The position numbers and the translations under genes were made by a program. DNA of 64,000 nt from an uncultured Shewanella sp. GTDB taxonomy: Bacteria; Pseudomonadota; Gammaproteobacteria; Enterobacterales; Shewanellaceae. This document shows, one piece after another, positions 35,404-43,717 of this stretch. The notes under the pieces are model-generated. The model searched no databases, was not told where the DNA came from, and worked only from the letters and a program-made list of their open reading frames with translations. The stretch lies in contig NZ_CANMIO010000005.1 in the NCBI RefSeq assembly GCF_947497935.1, forward strand, positions 124,001 to 188,000, written 5' to 3'. Every line of letters begins with the position of its first letter. Positions within the stretch are counted from its first letter, which is position 1.

Positions 35404-35566
35404 ATCTCAATTTCGATGACATTATTCATAAGAAATCTCATTTTAGATGACGTCCTTCTGATCAAGGGGTTAGTAAGTCGTTGTTTACTTTATACGCCAC
35501 ATGAATGAGATTCTCATTTAGGCTGACAATTCCCAATTATTAGGAATTGTCACCCAATTTGAGAAT
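35404..35566. repeat. Four copies of a 17-bp motif: probable TnsB-binding sites at a transposon end
   Basis: The ungapped copies are TCTCAATTTCGATGACA (35405-35421), TCTCATTTTAGATGACG (35436-35452) and TCTCATTTAGGCTGACA (35512-35528) on the plus strand, and TCTCAAATTGGGTGACA on the minus strand (35548-35564). Consensus is TCTCAWWTTNGRTGACA. The last two face each other around an ATTCC...GGAAT palindrome. Tn7-like ends carry several spaced TnsB sites of about this size and end in TG/CA, so TGACA could be a terminus. The opposed fourth copy is unusual and may mark a second, lost element end. Confidence 0.6.
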
Positions 35567-36365
35567 CTCAGTCACGACATCGGATTCGACACCAATAGGA
35601 ATCACGAAGTAACTGGCTGCCTATGGTTTCTCGTATGATAATTTTATTCTGTTAGCTGTTGGTTTATGGAGTCTTCAGCTGATTTACAAGTCTTCATCAG
35701 TTCTACTCGCTAATTGTTGACCCTAACCCATTTCTGGACAAAATCTATTTACCACGGCGAATATGGCGAAGCCATGTGCTAAGAAGCGAGAGCTAGGGAT
35801 AACAAACTAGCCGTTAAACACGGATGTTATTGGGACACGGAACGCTACGCGACACGAAGAAAAGCAGCGGAAAAAGGCTCGTCATCAAACATTTTGATCT
35901 TTTGCTCTACGATCTTCTCCGTGACCTCCGTGACCTCCGTGACCTCCGTGAAAGCGAAGCGCTTCGTGGTGAGATTAACGCTTTGAGAAGAGGTATACTT
36001 TTCAATATTTTTAGGGTTTTACTTGCGCCGTGCTTCTGCAGTGTCTGCACATGCGATCATTTATTCACACCCATGTGATCACGACATTCGGACATCCTGC
36101 CTAGCACCCGCTGCAGACGATTAATCATTCTAAAGTGACAGTTTAGAGTGGACAGCCCTGTAGCAACAATATAAACATAAATGAATCAGGGTTCATTCGA
36201 AGCTAACCAACTTTGGGGAAGGAGTGAGATATGTCACTGATGCTGATGCCGAAGCCAGATTGCTTAAATCCGTCAAACGGCGCTACAAAATAGATGTAGC
36301 GCCTGAACATAGCATTGGCAAGTAATACAAAAATGTTGATGTCAGTACAGTTTAGGCTAACCTAA
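35567..36365. other. Boundary region between island and core, gene debris only
   Basis: About 800 bases hold no convincing intact gene. A direct repeat of TGACCTCCG (three copies at about 35,921-35,950) creates a low-complexity frame. Near 36,230-36,325 a short frame reads VTDADAEARLLKSVKRRYKI and ends IGK-stop, which looks like a leftover C-terminal fragment of a protein I cannot name. Confidence 0.45.
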
Positions 36366-37724
36366 TTAGTCAGAGAGTAACTCTTGTTTAATGTCTGTCT
36401 CTGGTTCTCTTTTCTCTGGCTTTCTTTGTAAGGCGTATACAGGCAAACCTAATAAAATCAGGAAGAAAGAATAAAAGACAATTTCCTGCCCTGCTCCCAA
36501 AATACAAAACAAACTATACACAAAGGTGCCAATGCCAAGAATGATGGCGCGGTTTCGTGCTGCCGATGGTTTGTCTTGTTTTAGAAAATAGAACTCTGCA
36601 ATGGCACATAAGGTGTAAGCCATTAAGGTCGCTAACGTCGCCATCATCACTAAAAAAGTGAACGCACCGATCAAGCCTTTGGTGTAGTTCATTATCAATA
36701 GTACAGAGACAATTGCGCCCGATACCAGCAAACCAAATACTGGCGTACCATTTTTAGATAAACGTTTAAATCGCTTGGGAAACAGCCCATTTGTTGCGAT
36801 GGCCATCGGCATCTGCCCACACATTAAGGTATTGGCATTTAAGGATCCTAACGTCGACAATAAGGCGCCAAGTGTCACGACTAACGCGCCAACAGGTCCC
36901 ATTAGCCGTTCTGCTGCTAGTTTAAATGGCGCAGCAGAATCTTTCAGTTCGCTCGTAGGCACAGTTAGGTTCACCGCTAAACTCACCAATATATACAAAA
37001 CCAAGATAGTCAGTACTGAGGCAATAATTGCTCTGGGTATGGTTTTTCCTGGTTTGATCACGTTACCCGCTGGAACGGTTGCGGATTCGATTCCTAGAAA
37101 TGACCACATAACCAACATAGTGGCAGCAGATATTGCTGTAATGGGTGATAACTCAGTCGGATTGTATGCGGGTAGCATTTCCGGCTGCATATTGATTAAG
37201 CCCAATACTGCGAGGATTAACAAGGGCACGATTTTTAAAATGGTCGTGATCACTTGAAATATACTACTGCCCTTAATCGAACGAATATTCAAGCCGATAA
37301 TCAGCCAAACTAAGCCTAAACATGCAACTAAGCTGGCTTGATGATGTTCTGCCAGTATCGGCACATAAGCTGAGAGATAACTGATAAATGCAATGGCGAC
37401 ACTCGCCACGGCCGTTAAACAGGAGATCCAATAGCACCAGCCGACAATAAATCCGGCCATAGAACCTAATCCTGAGTCAGCATAAATATACAAGCCACCC
37501 GTTTTAGGTATTCTCGTAGCTAACCTTGCAAATGTTAGTGCAATCAGCACCGTACCAGCGCCAGCAACTAGCCAGCTACCCAAACCTAACATGCCATAAG
37601 GTGCTAATAATGTCGGCATCATAAAGATCCCCGACCCAATTGCGCATCCTACAGCAAGCGCCCATACGCGCCAAAACCCCATGACTCTATGGTCTTGGGG
37701 ATGTGAAGAGATGTTTTGTGTCAT
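36366..37724 (-). CDS. APC-family amino acid permease
   Basis: The 452-residue protein has about 12 membrane helices. GSGIFMMPTLLAPYG in the first helix is the substrate-binding GSGIF signature of the amino acid-polyamine-organocation family, and TGGLYIYADSGLG follows. Overall it resembles AdiC/PotE/YjeH-type carriers. It is the last gene of a three-gene minus-strand operon, 14 bases after the threonine-aldolase-like gene. That suggests it imports the amino acid handled by the two enzymes, or exchanges a product. Confidence 0.85.
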   Translation of the reverse strand: MTQNISSHPQDHRVMGFWRVWALAVGCAIGSGIFMMPTLLAPYGMLGLGSWLVAGAGTVLIALTFARLATRIPKTGGLYIYADSGLGSMAGFIVGWCYWISCLTAVASVAIAFISYLSAYVPILAEHHQASLVACLGLVWLIIGLNIRSIKGSSIFQVITTILKIVPLLILAVLGLINMQPEMLPAYNPTELSPITAISAATMLVMWSFLGIESATVPAGNVIKPGKTIPRAIIASVLTILVLYILVSLAVNLTVPTSELKDSAAPFKLAAERLMGPVGALVVTLGALLSTLGSLNANTLMCGQMPMAIATNGLFPKRFKRLSKNGTPVFGLLVSGAIVSVLLIMNYTKGLIGAFTFLVMMATLATLMAYTLCAIAEFYFLKQDKPSAARNRAIILGIGTFVYSLFCILGAGQEIVFYSFFLILLGLPVYALQRKPEKREPETDIKQELLSD

Positions 37725-37738
37725 CTGGTGCCCTAGCG

Positions 37739-38752
37739 TTAAGCCGCTTGTTGAAATAACTCAATAATGGCTTTTAGGTCATCATCATTAATATTTAAGT
37801 GAGTGACCAAACGCATCTGCTCACCAGCAGGCAGCAATATATTGTCATTGGCTGCATGCTCAGCAAGGCGTTTTCTCATCGCTTGGCTAACGCTCACATA
37901 CAACATGTTGGTGTTTGCCTGACCTAATGGGATACTAACACCATCGATTTGCCCTAGCGCACTTGCTAATTCACTTGCTCGGCGGTGATCATCGCTTAAG
38001 CGATTTATATTGTTTTGTAACGCATACAAGCCAGCAGCGGCAATAATGCCGGCTTGGCGCATACCGCCACCTAACATTTTGCGCCAATGCCTCGCCTCAT
38101 CGATGAACTCATTTGACCCCACGAGTAACGAGCCAACAGGCGCGCCTAAGCCCTTAGATAAACAGATTGAAACACTGTCAAAATCTGCGGTTAAGGCCGC
38201 TGCGCTGGTGTTACCGGCAACGACGGCATTAAATAATCTTGCGCCATCTAAATGCATCCCTAGCTCATGGCGCAGTGCTATCGCTTTAACGGCTTGAGTG
38301 TAACCGTCAGGTAATGGGACACCACCATGAGTATTTTCCTGGCATATCAACTTGGTTCTGGCATAGTGAACATCTTTTGGTTTAATGGCTTTTTCCAGCT
38401 CACAAAGATCCATGCTTGCATCAGCTTGTAGCGTTAATGGCTGTGGCTGAATACTCCCTAATACCGCTGCACCACCGCCTTCGTAAAGATAGGTGTGTGC
38501 GGCGCTGCCAACAATGTATTCATCGCCTCGCCCACAATGAGACAGCAACCCCATCAAGTTGCTTTGTGTGCCAGAGGGACAAAATACCGCAGCTTGTTTA
38601 TTGAGTAACTCAGCAGCAAAAGATTCAAGTTGCTTAACGCTAGGATCTTCACCATAAACATCATCACCCGTTTGGGCCTCAGCCATTAAGGTGCGCATGT
38701 TCTGACAGGGCTGGGTAACCGTATCACTGCGTAAATCGATTACTCCTGCCAT
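37739..38752 (-). CDS. ltaE: L-threonine/hydroxy-amino-acid aldolase (LtaE family)
   Basis: The 337-residue PLP enzyme begins IDLRSDTVTQP as in low-specificity threonine aldolases. It has AAVFCPSGTQSNLMGLLSH, HLDGARLFNA and the PLP-lysine segment SICLSKGLGAPVGS (Lys near residue 198). Members cleave beta-hydroxy amino acids to glycine and an aldehyde. Here its start overlaps the end of a 2-oxoglutarate dioxygenase gene by 13 bases. In eukaryotic carnitine synthesis a similar aldolase step cleaves 3-hydroxy-trimethyllysine made by such a dioxygenase, so that substrate is a good hypothesis; threonine is the default alternative. Confidence 0.88.
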   Translation of the reverse strand: MAGVIDLRSDTVTQPCQNMRTLMAEAQTGDDVYGEDPSVKQLESFAAELLNKQAAVFCPSGTQSNLMGLLSHCGRGDEYIVGSAAHTYLYEGGGAAVLGSIQPQPLTLQADASMDLCELEKAIKPKDVHYARTKLICQENTHGGVPLPDGYTQAVKAIALRHELGMHLDGARLFNAVVAGNTSAAALTADFDSVSICLSKGLGAPVGSLLVGSNEFIDEARHWRKMLGGGMRQAGIIAAAGLYALQNNINRLSDDHRRASELASALGQIDGVSIPLGQANTNMLYVSVSQAMRKRLAEHAANDNILLPAGEQMRLVTHLNINDDDLKAIIELFQQAA

Positions 38753-39855
38753 GGTGTTTTCCCTTTTAAGGTTAGCTTTTTGCTGATGTAATCTTCTCGA
38801 TTAGTGTAGCCGCCAGCAAGATGACGAAAACCGCTAAAAGCGCTGCGCGCATGTAGGACACGCCAATTATCAAACCATACCGCACGGCCTGGTTGTAATT
38901 GAAAGCTCACCTGAAATTTAGGATCATTAATTAAACGCTGAAACAGACCGTAAGCATGATAAAAAGCCTTTTGTTCACTGGCACTTAACATAAATGGACT
39001 GCGATCAAAGTTATTAAAACAAATCTGTTCAAACTGGCCATTGATATCTTCTCGCACGACCTCATGTTGGCCTCTCAATTGAACGCCAGGCTCAATATAG
39101 TGCGCAGGTACCTTAATTCTTTTTAGCGTCTCATAAGCGGCAGGATCTTCATCTTTTATGGTTTGAGCCACCTTAAAGCCGTCGGCAAATTGGTTGAAGG
39201 CGCCTTCGCCGTCAAAGGCTAAACAATGCAATAACTGCAAGCCTGGTGGGTCAAGTGTATAGGTACTGTCGGTGTGTAGGCCTATGCCAACACTGGTATA
39301 GGCACTGTCGCTATGAGCGCCATTATTAGAAAAGTCCCATAAACTACCAAATACGGTATCTCGAATATACCCGACTTGATTGAGCAACTTTTTAGTGGCT
39401 TGCATATTCGACGGCATGCCAGAAAAGGTCACTAAACCATACTGTTCCATGCTTTCTAACACAGGTAAAAAAGCAGCATCGTTTGCCGTTACCTGTTCAA
39501 AATCAAAATCTGGGACTTGGTTTTGTAGCTCGCTTGCCCACAATTGGTATGCCGGTTCTTTGACTGGGGAACATGCCATATTAAAAAGAAAATCAGCATC
39601 AAACTCGCTGACAAGATCAGCATCTAGCCATTGAATGCGTAATTGAGCGCCATTATTGATAACTTGGAACTGTTCTATCTGTGGCACTGCGGGTAAGGAA
39701 AAGGTTTCAACATCTCGTTGTAGTGTATCTGGGTTAAGGCTGGACTTATCGGTACTGTGATCCCTTAACCAAAATAAACTGAAGTTTGCTTCATTATTAT
39801 TAGAAAATTGAATCGCAAGATTTTCATCTACACGTTCACATTTGTGAATATACAT
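38740..39855 (-). CDS. Trimethyllysine/gamma-butyrobetaine dioxygenase-like Fe(II)/2OG oxygenase
   Basis: The 371-residue protein has the two-part BBOX/TMLD layout. The N-terminal beta-domain contains FWLRDHSTD near residue 29, but lacks the Cys cluster that binds zinc in many homologues. The TauD-type catalytic domain holds HTDS with the HxD iron ligands near residues 194-196, the distal His in VLHARSAF near 334 and the 2OG-binding Arg in FRHLAGGY. It hydroxylates a carbon of a betaine or trimethylated amino acid. The overlap with the aldolase gene favours trimethyllysine (or a similar amino acid) over gamma-butyrobetaine. Confidence 0.8.
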   Translation of the reverse strand: MYIHKCERVDENLAIQFSNNNEANFSLFWLRDHSTDKSSLNPDTLQRDVETFSLPAVPQIEQFQVINNGAQLRIQWLDADLVSEFDADFLFNMACSPVKEPAYQLWASELQNQVPDFDFEQVTANDAAFLPVLESMEQYGLVTFSGMPSNMQATKKLLNQVGYIRDTVFGSLWDFSNNGAHSDSAYTSVGIGLHTDSTYTLDPPGLQLLHCLAFDGEGAFNQFADGFKVAQTIKDEDPAAYETLKRIKVPAHYIEPGVQLRGQHEVVREDINGQFEQICFNNFDRSPFMLSASEQKAFYHAYGLFQRLINDPKFQVSFQLQPGRAVWFDNWRVLHARSAFSGFRHLAGGYTNREDYISKKLTLKGKTPWQE

Positions 39856-40463
39856 AAAATAGATCCCTAAGTTAACCTGTCAAATGACAGCTAACACAAC
39901 AAAGAAACAACAATTAACCACCATAGCATCAACAATTTGCAATTATCAAGCGGTGAGCTCGAGAGCCTTATCATGCAGGTTTATATGCGAATCGACTCTT
40001 ATAATGTTGTCATTGTGTTAGATTGGTACCAGTTATCTTGTCCTAAGGGCTATCCTCAACATACTGTGCCGTTAGAGGCATCATATGGAATTTATTCGAC
40101 CAAACTTTTTCGAGCAAACTCAGTCAAAGGTTAACTAGCCATACAGCGTTTATAAACCAATATCTGACAGTGGCTTAATTTCATCCAGTCTTTAAATCTC
40201 ATACCTATTAAATCAACTGCACTAATGGCTATTGATGAAAGTGTTAATCTTGTCTATTTTACAAATTAATTCCATTTTATTAATGGCTTAGCTAATTCCC
40301 CCCCATCGATTGGCTAGCATTAAGGCGAAACGTCCCCTTATATCGCCCTTACCCATTTATTCAATTCATGAGCCTCATGAGTAATCCTATATGAGTTAGC
40401 CTTTAGCATCTGATGCCATTTTTATTACTATTCGCTTCATTTTATAGGCTGTGAGTAAAATTG
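39856..40463. other. Intergenic region, no recognised gene
   Basis: It contains the promoter of the dioxygenase operon near 39,860-39,950. A 65-codon plus-strand frame at 39,937-40,134 has no ribosome site and no protein-like pattern, so I do not call it. A CCCCCCC-containing stretch near 40,297 is the only notable feature. Confidence 0.4.
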
Positions 40464-40847
40464 TTACCAAACATTAACATTGTCTGAATCGTTAAAGTCT
40501 TTTCTTTGAGGATTCACTACGCAGAATCGATGACCAGTCGGTGCTTGCATAACAACCCAGCGCTCAAAATGCTCGACGACTTTCGCACCAATCGCTGTTA
40601 AGCGCGCCACTTCAGCTGCAATATCATCGGTCTCAATATCAAGATGCACTCGACTTTCATGAGACGTTTTTTGAATCAATATATGTGGTTGCTCATCGGG
40701 TACGCTAAGGTGTGAATATCTTGAAGACCAGTCTTCACTAGAACGCACGCATTCTAGGCCTAAAGCTTGCTCCCAAAATATGTTTGCTTGTTCAATATCA
40801 TCTACCTTGCTGTCTATCACCAATGCGGCCAATCTACTCTTATGCAT
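40464..40847 (-). CDS. VOC (glyoxalase/bleomycin-resistance) family protein
   Basis: This 127-residue single-module protein reads LAALVIDSKVDDIEQANIFWEQALGLE at the start, VHLDIETDDIAAEVARL in the middle and ERWVVMQAPTGHRFCVV at the end. These are the beta-alpha-beta-beta-beta repeats of the vicinal-oxygen-chelate fold, with a His (VHLD) and a Glu as likely metal ligands. AAAGGAAAG precedes the ATG. Substrate unknown. Confidence 0.85.
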   Translation of the reverse strand: MHKSRLAALVIDSKVDDIEQANIFWEQALGLECVRSSEDWSSRYSHLSVPDEQPHILIQKTSHESRVHLDIETDDIAAEVARLTAIGAKVVEHFERWVVMQAPTGHRFCVVNPQRKDFNDSDNVNVW

Positions 40848-41196
40848 AATGCTTTCCTTTGCAGTTAAATCACCTATTGAGACTATCTAAGCCTTTGCTC
40901 TCTTCTATCTTTTTTAACACTAACAGGGCTGGCGCTACATAGCACTTGTGTATTTTCGACTAACTTACACAATCTATAATCCAAGTATCAAGCACTGCTC
41001 TAGGGGCTGATTTGTTGTTTATCGCTCTACTATTAGCTTGCAATTACCAAGGATGAATTTCTCTAATTCATGGTTCACATCATTAGTTAGCCCTATTGTA
41101 GCTGCATTGTTTTACTGCTTAGGACATCGCAGTATCAATCCGATTGTTTTTCGTTAAAGGATAATAACGAAACCTCGGTAGCTTAATAAGGTCAAG
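40848..41196. other. Intergenic region between divergent genes
   Basis: About 350 bases hold the promoters of the VOC gene (minus) and the antiporter gene (plus). I see no strong operator palindrome or coding frame. Confidence 0.4.
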
Positions 41197-42288
41197 ATGC
41201 TTAACTTACTAAAACAGGAGTACAAACTGCTTCTGGGTGTTATTTCCGTTTTATTTTTCAAACTGATAGGAGATAATTTGATCGATGGGGAGCTGTCACT
41301 GTTTCCTTATATTATGCTCACTGGTGTACTTTTTTATGTCGTCATGAGTGCCATTTTTTCAGTTGTCCGTCATTCTGATGCGTTAGCGATTAAGCTAGGT
41401 GATCCATACGGCACGCTTATTTTGACACTTTCAGTGGTGATATTAGAAGTCATCATGGTGTCTTCTGTTATGTTGACCGGTGAATCGAATCCCTTTTTAG
41501 CTAGGGACACGATGTTTGCCGTAGTGATGGCAGTACTCAATGGTTTTGTCGGTATTACATTGCTGATTGGCGGGATGAAACATCATACGCAAACCTTTAA
41601 CCTCGATGGCATAAAGTCTTACTTAGTGGCTATTATTCCCCTAGCCCTGCTCTGCTTGGTGTTGCCAAACTTTACTCGTTCAGACGAGTTAGGCAACATG
41701 TCTACCAGCCTTACTTGGACACTCATTCTCGTGTCGATGGCGCTTTATGCAGTGTTCCTTTTTGTGCAAACGCGTAGTCATACCGACTATTTTATTGACG
41801 CTGATAACGAAGATCATGAGGAACACCATGGTCCACTAAACAGTAATGCATTCCATACGATTATGTTGATCTGTTATTTAGTGGTAGTTATCTTGCTGGC
41901 CAAAAGCCTTGCGATACCGATTAACGATAGCATTACCGAAATGGGAGCGCCTGTTGCGTTAGGCGGGTTAGTTGTGGCGCTGATTATTCTTGCACCTGAG
42001 GCTGTAGGTGCGGTAAAAGCGGCGTTTACCAATCAGTTGCAACGGGCCATGAACCTCTTCTTCGGCTCAGTACTTGCGACCATAGCGCTAACTGTCCCTG
42101 CAGTGTTACTCATTTCAGGCGTGATGAACGAGCCTATCCAACTGGGTCTTGCTCCTGCAGAAATGGTGTTGCTCGGTGCCACACTGTTGATGACGAGTGT
42201 CAGCTTTAGTAGTGGCAAAACGAATTCACTCAATGGTATCACTCACCTGATTTTGTTCATCGCCTACATCATCTTGATGTTTGATTAA
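41197..42288 (+). CDS. chaA: Calcium/proton antiporter, ChaA-type
   Basis: The 363-residue protein has about 11 membrane helices in two inverted halves. The first half carries HSDALAIKLGDPYGTLILTLSVVILEVIMV, written here as HSDALAIKLGDPYG then TLSVVILEV, the Glu-containing ion-binding alpha repeat of the CaCA family. The second half carries LIILAPEAVGAVKAA. An acidic/His loop (DADNEDHEEHHG) near residue 207 separates them and could bind cations. It exports Ca2+ or Na+ in exchange for protons at the inner membrane. AAGGT lies upstream of the ATG and a strong terminator follows. Confidence 0.88.
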   Translation: MLNLLKQEYKLLLGVISVLFFKLIGDNLIDGELSLFPYIMLTGVLFYVVMSAIFSVVRHSDALAIKLGDPYGTLILTLSVVILEVIMVSSVMLTGESNPFLARDTMFAVVMAVLNGFVGITLLIGGMKHHTQTFNLDGIKSYLVAIIPLALLCLVLPNFTRSDELGNMSTSLTWTLILVSMALYAVFLFVQTRSHTDYFIDADNEDHEEHHGPLNSNAFHTIMLICYLVVVILLAKSLAIPINDSITEMGAPVALGGLVVALIILAPEAVGAVKAAFTNQLQRAMNLFFGSVLATIALTVPAVLLISGVMNEPIQLGLAPAEMVLLGATLLMTSVSFSSGKTNSLNGITHLILFIAYIILMFD

Positions 42289-42299
42289 CGGTTGCAACT

Positions 42300-42334
42300 G
42301 GCTCTGACTCGCTAAGTCAGAGCCGTTTTCTTTT
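42300..42334 (+). terminator. Rho-independent terminator after chaA
   Basis: GGCTCTGAC (42300-42308) pairs perfectly with GTCAGAGCC (42316-42324) around a 7-base loop, followed by GTTTTCTTTT. It lies 12 bases after the chaA stop. Confidence 0.9.
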
Positions 42335-42364
42335 ATACTCCTTTATTGTTACGACACACTTGTT

Positions 42365-42410
42365 ACAACTCCATTTTACAGCTCCGTTTTACAGCTCCGT
42401 TTTACAGCTC
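42365..42410. repeat. 13-bp tandem repeat
   Basis: Units ACAACTCCATTTT (42365-42377), ACAGCTCCGTTTT (42378-42390), ACAGCTCCGTTTT (42391-42403) and a partial ACAGCTC follow each other without gaps. The first unit differs by two bases. No function is evident; it may vary in number by slippage. Confidence 0.85.
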
Positions 42411-42486
42411 AGCTTTTCTTGTTGACGACTTGTGTTTAACGCTGATATTGCTCTAGCAATTCGTACTCGCTTGGTAGTTCTGCTGA

Positions 42487-42618
42487 TTAATCTGTGATTA
42501 TGTCTTTGTACATCTGCGTAAATTCATCCAACAAGCGACTCATGTCAAAGCGAGTAACTTCTACAGCAAACACAGTTTTATTCTCGTCTTGTTTTAACGG
42601 CTCGCCATTAGCAGTCTG
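42487..42618 (-). pseudogene. C-terminal fragment of an unidentified protein gene
   Basis: A minus-strand frame without a start codon encodes about 43 protein-like residues, including ENKTVFAVEVTRFDMSRLL and DEFTQMYKDIITD, before a TAA. A stop lies directly upstream in frame. It reads as the tail of a lost gene in the gap between chaA and the LysR gene. Confidence 0.45.
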
Positions 42619-42767
42619 TTAAGAACGGCTTTGATTCATCTGACCTATAAGCTTTTTACGCATTAACGATAGCTATCGTAATGAAACGATTGATTAAATC
42701 GCTATTTCCCTTATGCTTAATACTCGCTGCTTGTTTTCTTTATCCCGCCACCAATGCAAGGTCACAC

Positions 42768-43700
42768 ATGAAACAACTTCAAGATCTAGACCTAAACCTG
42801 CTCAAATTATTAAAAGCTGTCGTCGAGACACGCAATACTCATGCGGCGGCCGATAAACTTGGGATCTCTCAAACGAGTGTCAGTCGAGGTGTGGCTAAAT
42901 TAAAGGAAGCCTTTGGCGATCAGCTTTTTATTAGAAAAGCACATGGTGTTGAACCTTCGGAGTTGGCAGAGAAATTGGCTGAGGCTGCTGACGAAATGTA
43001 TAACCCAATTGCTAAGGTTATGCAGTCATACCAAGATTTTTCACCTCAGGATTTTAAGGGGGAAATTTCTATCGCGTTAAATATCTTCTTACTCGAGTTA
43101 TATGGTGATGGGATATTTCATGCGCTTAGAGCTGTGTTGCCCAATGCCAGTTTTAAGATGGTTTACTGGCAAGACAAGAGTCTCACCGAAATGCTAAATG
43201 GACAGATAGACTACATGCTCCAGCTGACTGGCTTTCCACTTCCGCAAGATATTTATCAGCATAAACTAACTGAAGTCAAATTGTGCTTAATTGCACGTAA
43301 AGAGCATCCGGTTTTGAGTAACACCAGTGAATGGGAAAATATTCATAACCTACCTATTACCCGAATACTCATCGATGGGCTCCATGGCAAACGTGCTCCA
43401 ATTGCTGAGTTATACAAAGCAAAAGGGTATCAGGCAAATATCGTTCTCTCGACTCACAGCATTACCGTATTACAGAGTAAGCTAAAGTACTCCGATGCAA
43501 TTTCTTTTGGTAGTAGCTTTATGACGGCTAATGAACCTGAGTTAAGCTGCTACCCTTTGCCACTTTTACCGAAAGAGTTACGCCAAATTCAAGTTGATGG
43601 CGGTTATTTACAGTCAAAACGTGGCTTCCCACTGTATCAGTTATTACACCAAACGATGCAAGACTATTTTGATAGCGTCATTCAGCCTAAAGAGATGTAG
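42768..43700 (+). CDS. LysR-family transcriptional regulator
   Basis: I start at 42768 (MKQLQDLDLNLL, with AAGG upstream); a longer frame from 42681 adds a hydrophobic extension that does not belong to the family. The 310-residue product has an N-terminal winged HTH (NTHAAADKLGISQTSVSRGVAKLKEAFG) and a periplasmic-binding-like effector domain (FKGEISIALNIFLLELYG onward). Targets are unknown; the neighbours on both sides are not in an obvious divergent arrangement. Confidence 0.88.
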   Translation: MKQLQDLDLNLLKLLKAVVETRNTHAAADKLGISQTSVSRGVAKLKEAFGDQLFIRKAHGVEPSELAEKLAEAADEMYNPIAKVMQSYQDFSPQDFKGEISIALNIFLLELYGDGIFHALRAVLPNASFKMVYWQDKSLTEMLNGQIDYMLQLTGFPLPQDIYQHKLTEVKLCLIARKEHPVLSNTSEWENIHNLPITRILIDGLHGKRAPIAELYKAKGYQANIVLSTHSITVLQSKLKYSDAISFGSSFMTANEPELSCYPLPLLPKELRQIQVDGGYLQSKRGFPLYQLLHQTMQDYFDSVIQPKEM

Positions 43701-43717
43701 GCAGCAAGCTTAATCCA

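Noticed and set aside
35824-36078. 84-codon plus-strand frame with LRDLRDLR repeats
   Set aside because: The repeat is a translation of three TGACCTCCG copies, there is no ribosome site and the rest is not protein-like.
26040-36365. CRISPR-associated transposon
   Set aside because: TniQ is long and TnsA-B-C are intact, but no cas genes and no spaced direct-repeat array were seen anywhere in the window.
1-36365. tRNA or rRNA gene as island attachment site
   Set aside because: No T-loop-like GTTCGAATC string with a matching acceptor stem was found on either strand by eye.
39937-40134. 65-codon plus-strand frame
   Set aside because: No Shine-Dalgarno, no conserved pattern, and it overlaps the probable promoter of the dioxygenase operon.
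42681-42767. Signal-peptide-like extension of the LysR regulator
   Set aside because: LysR proteins are cytosolic, and a well-placed AAGG marks the later start at 42768.
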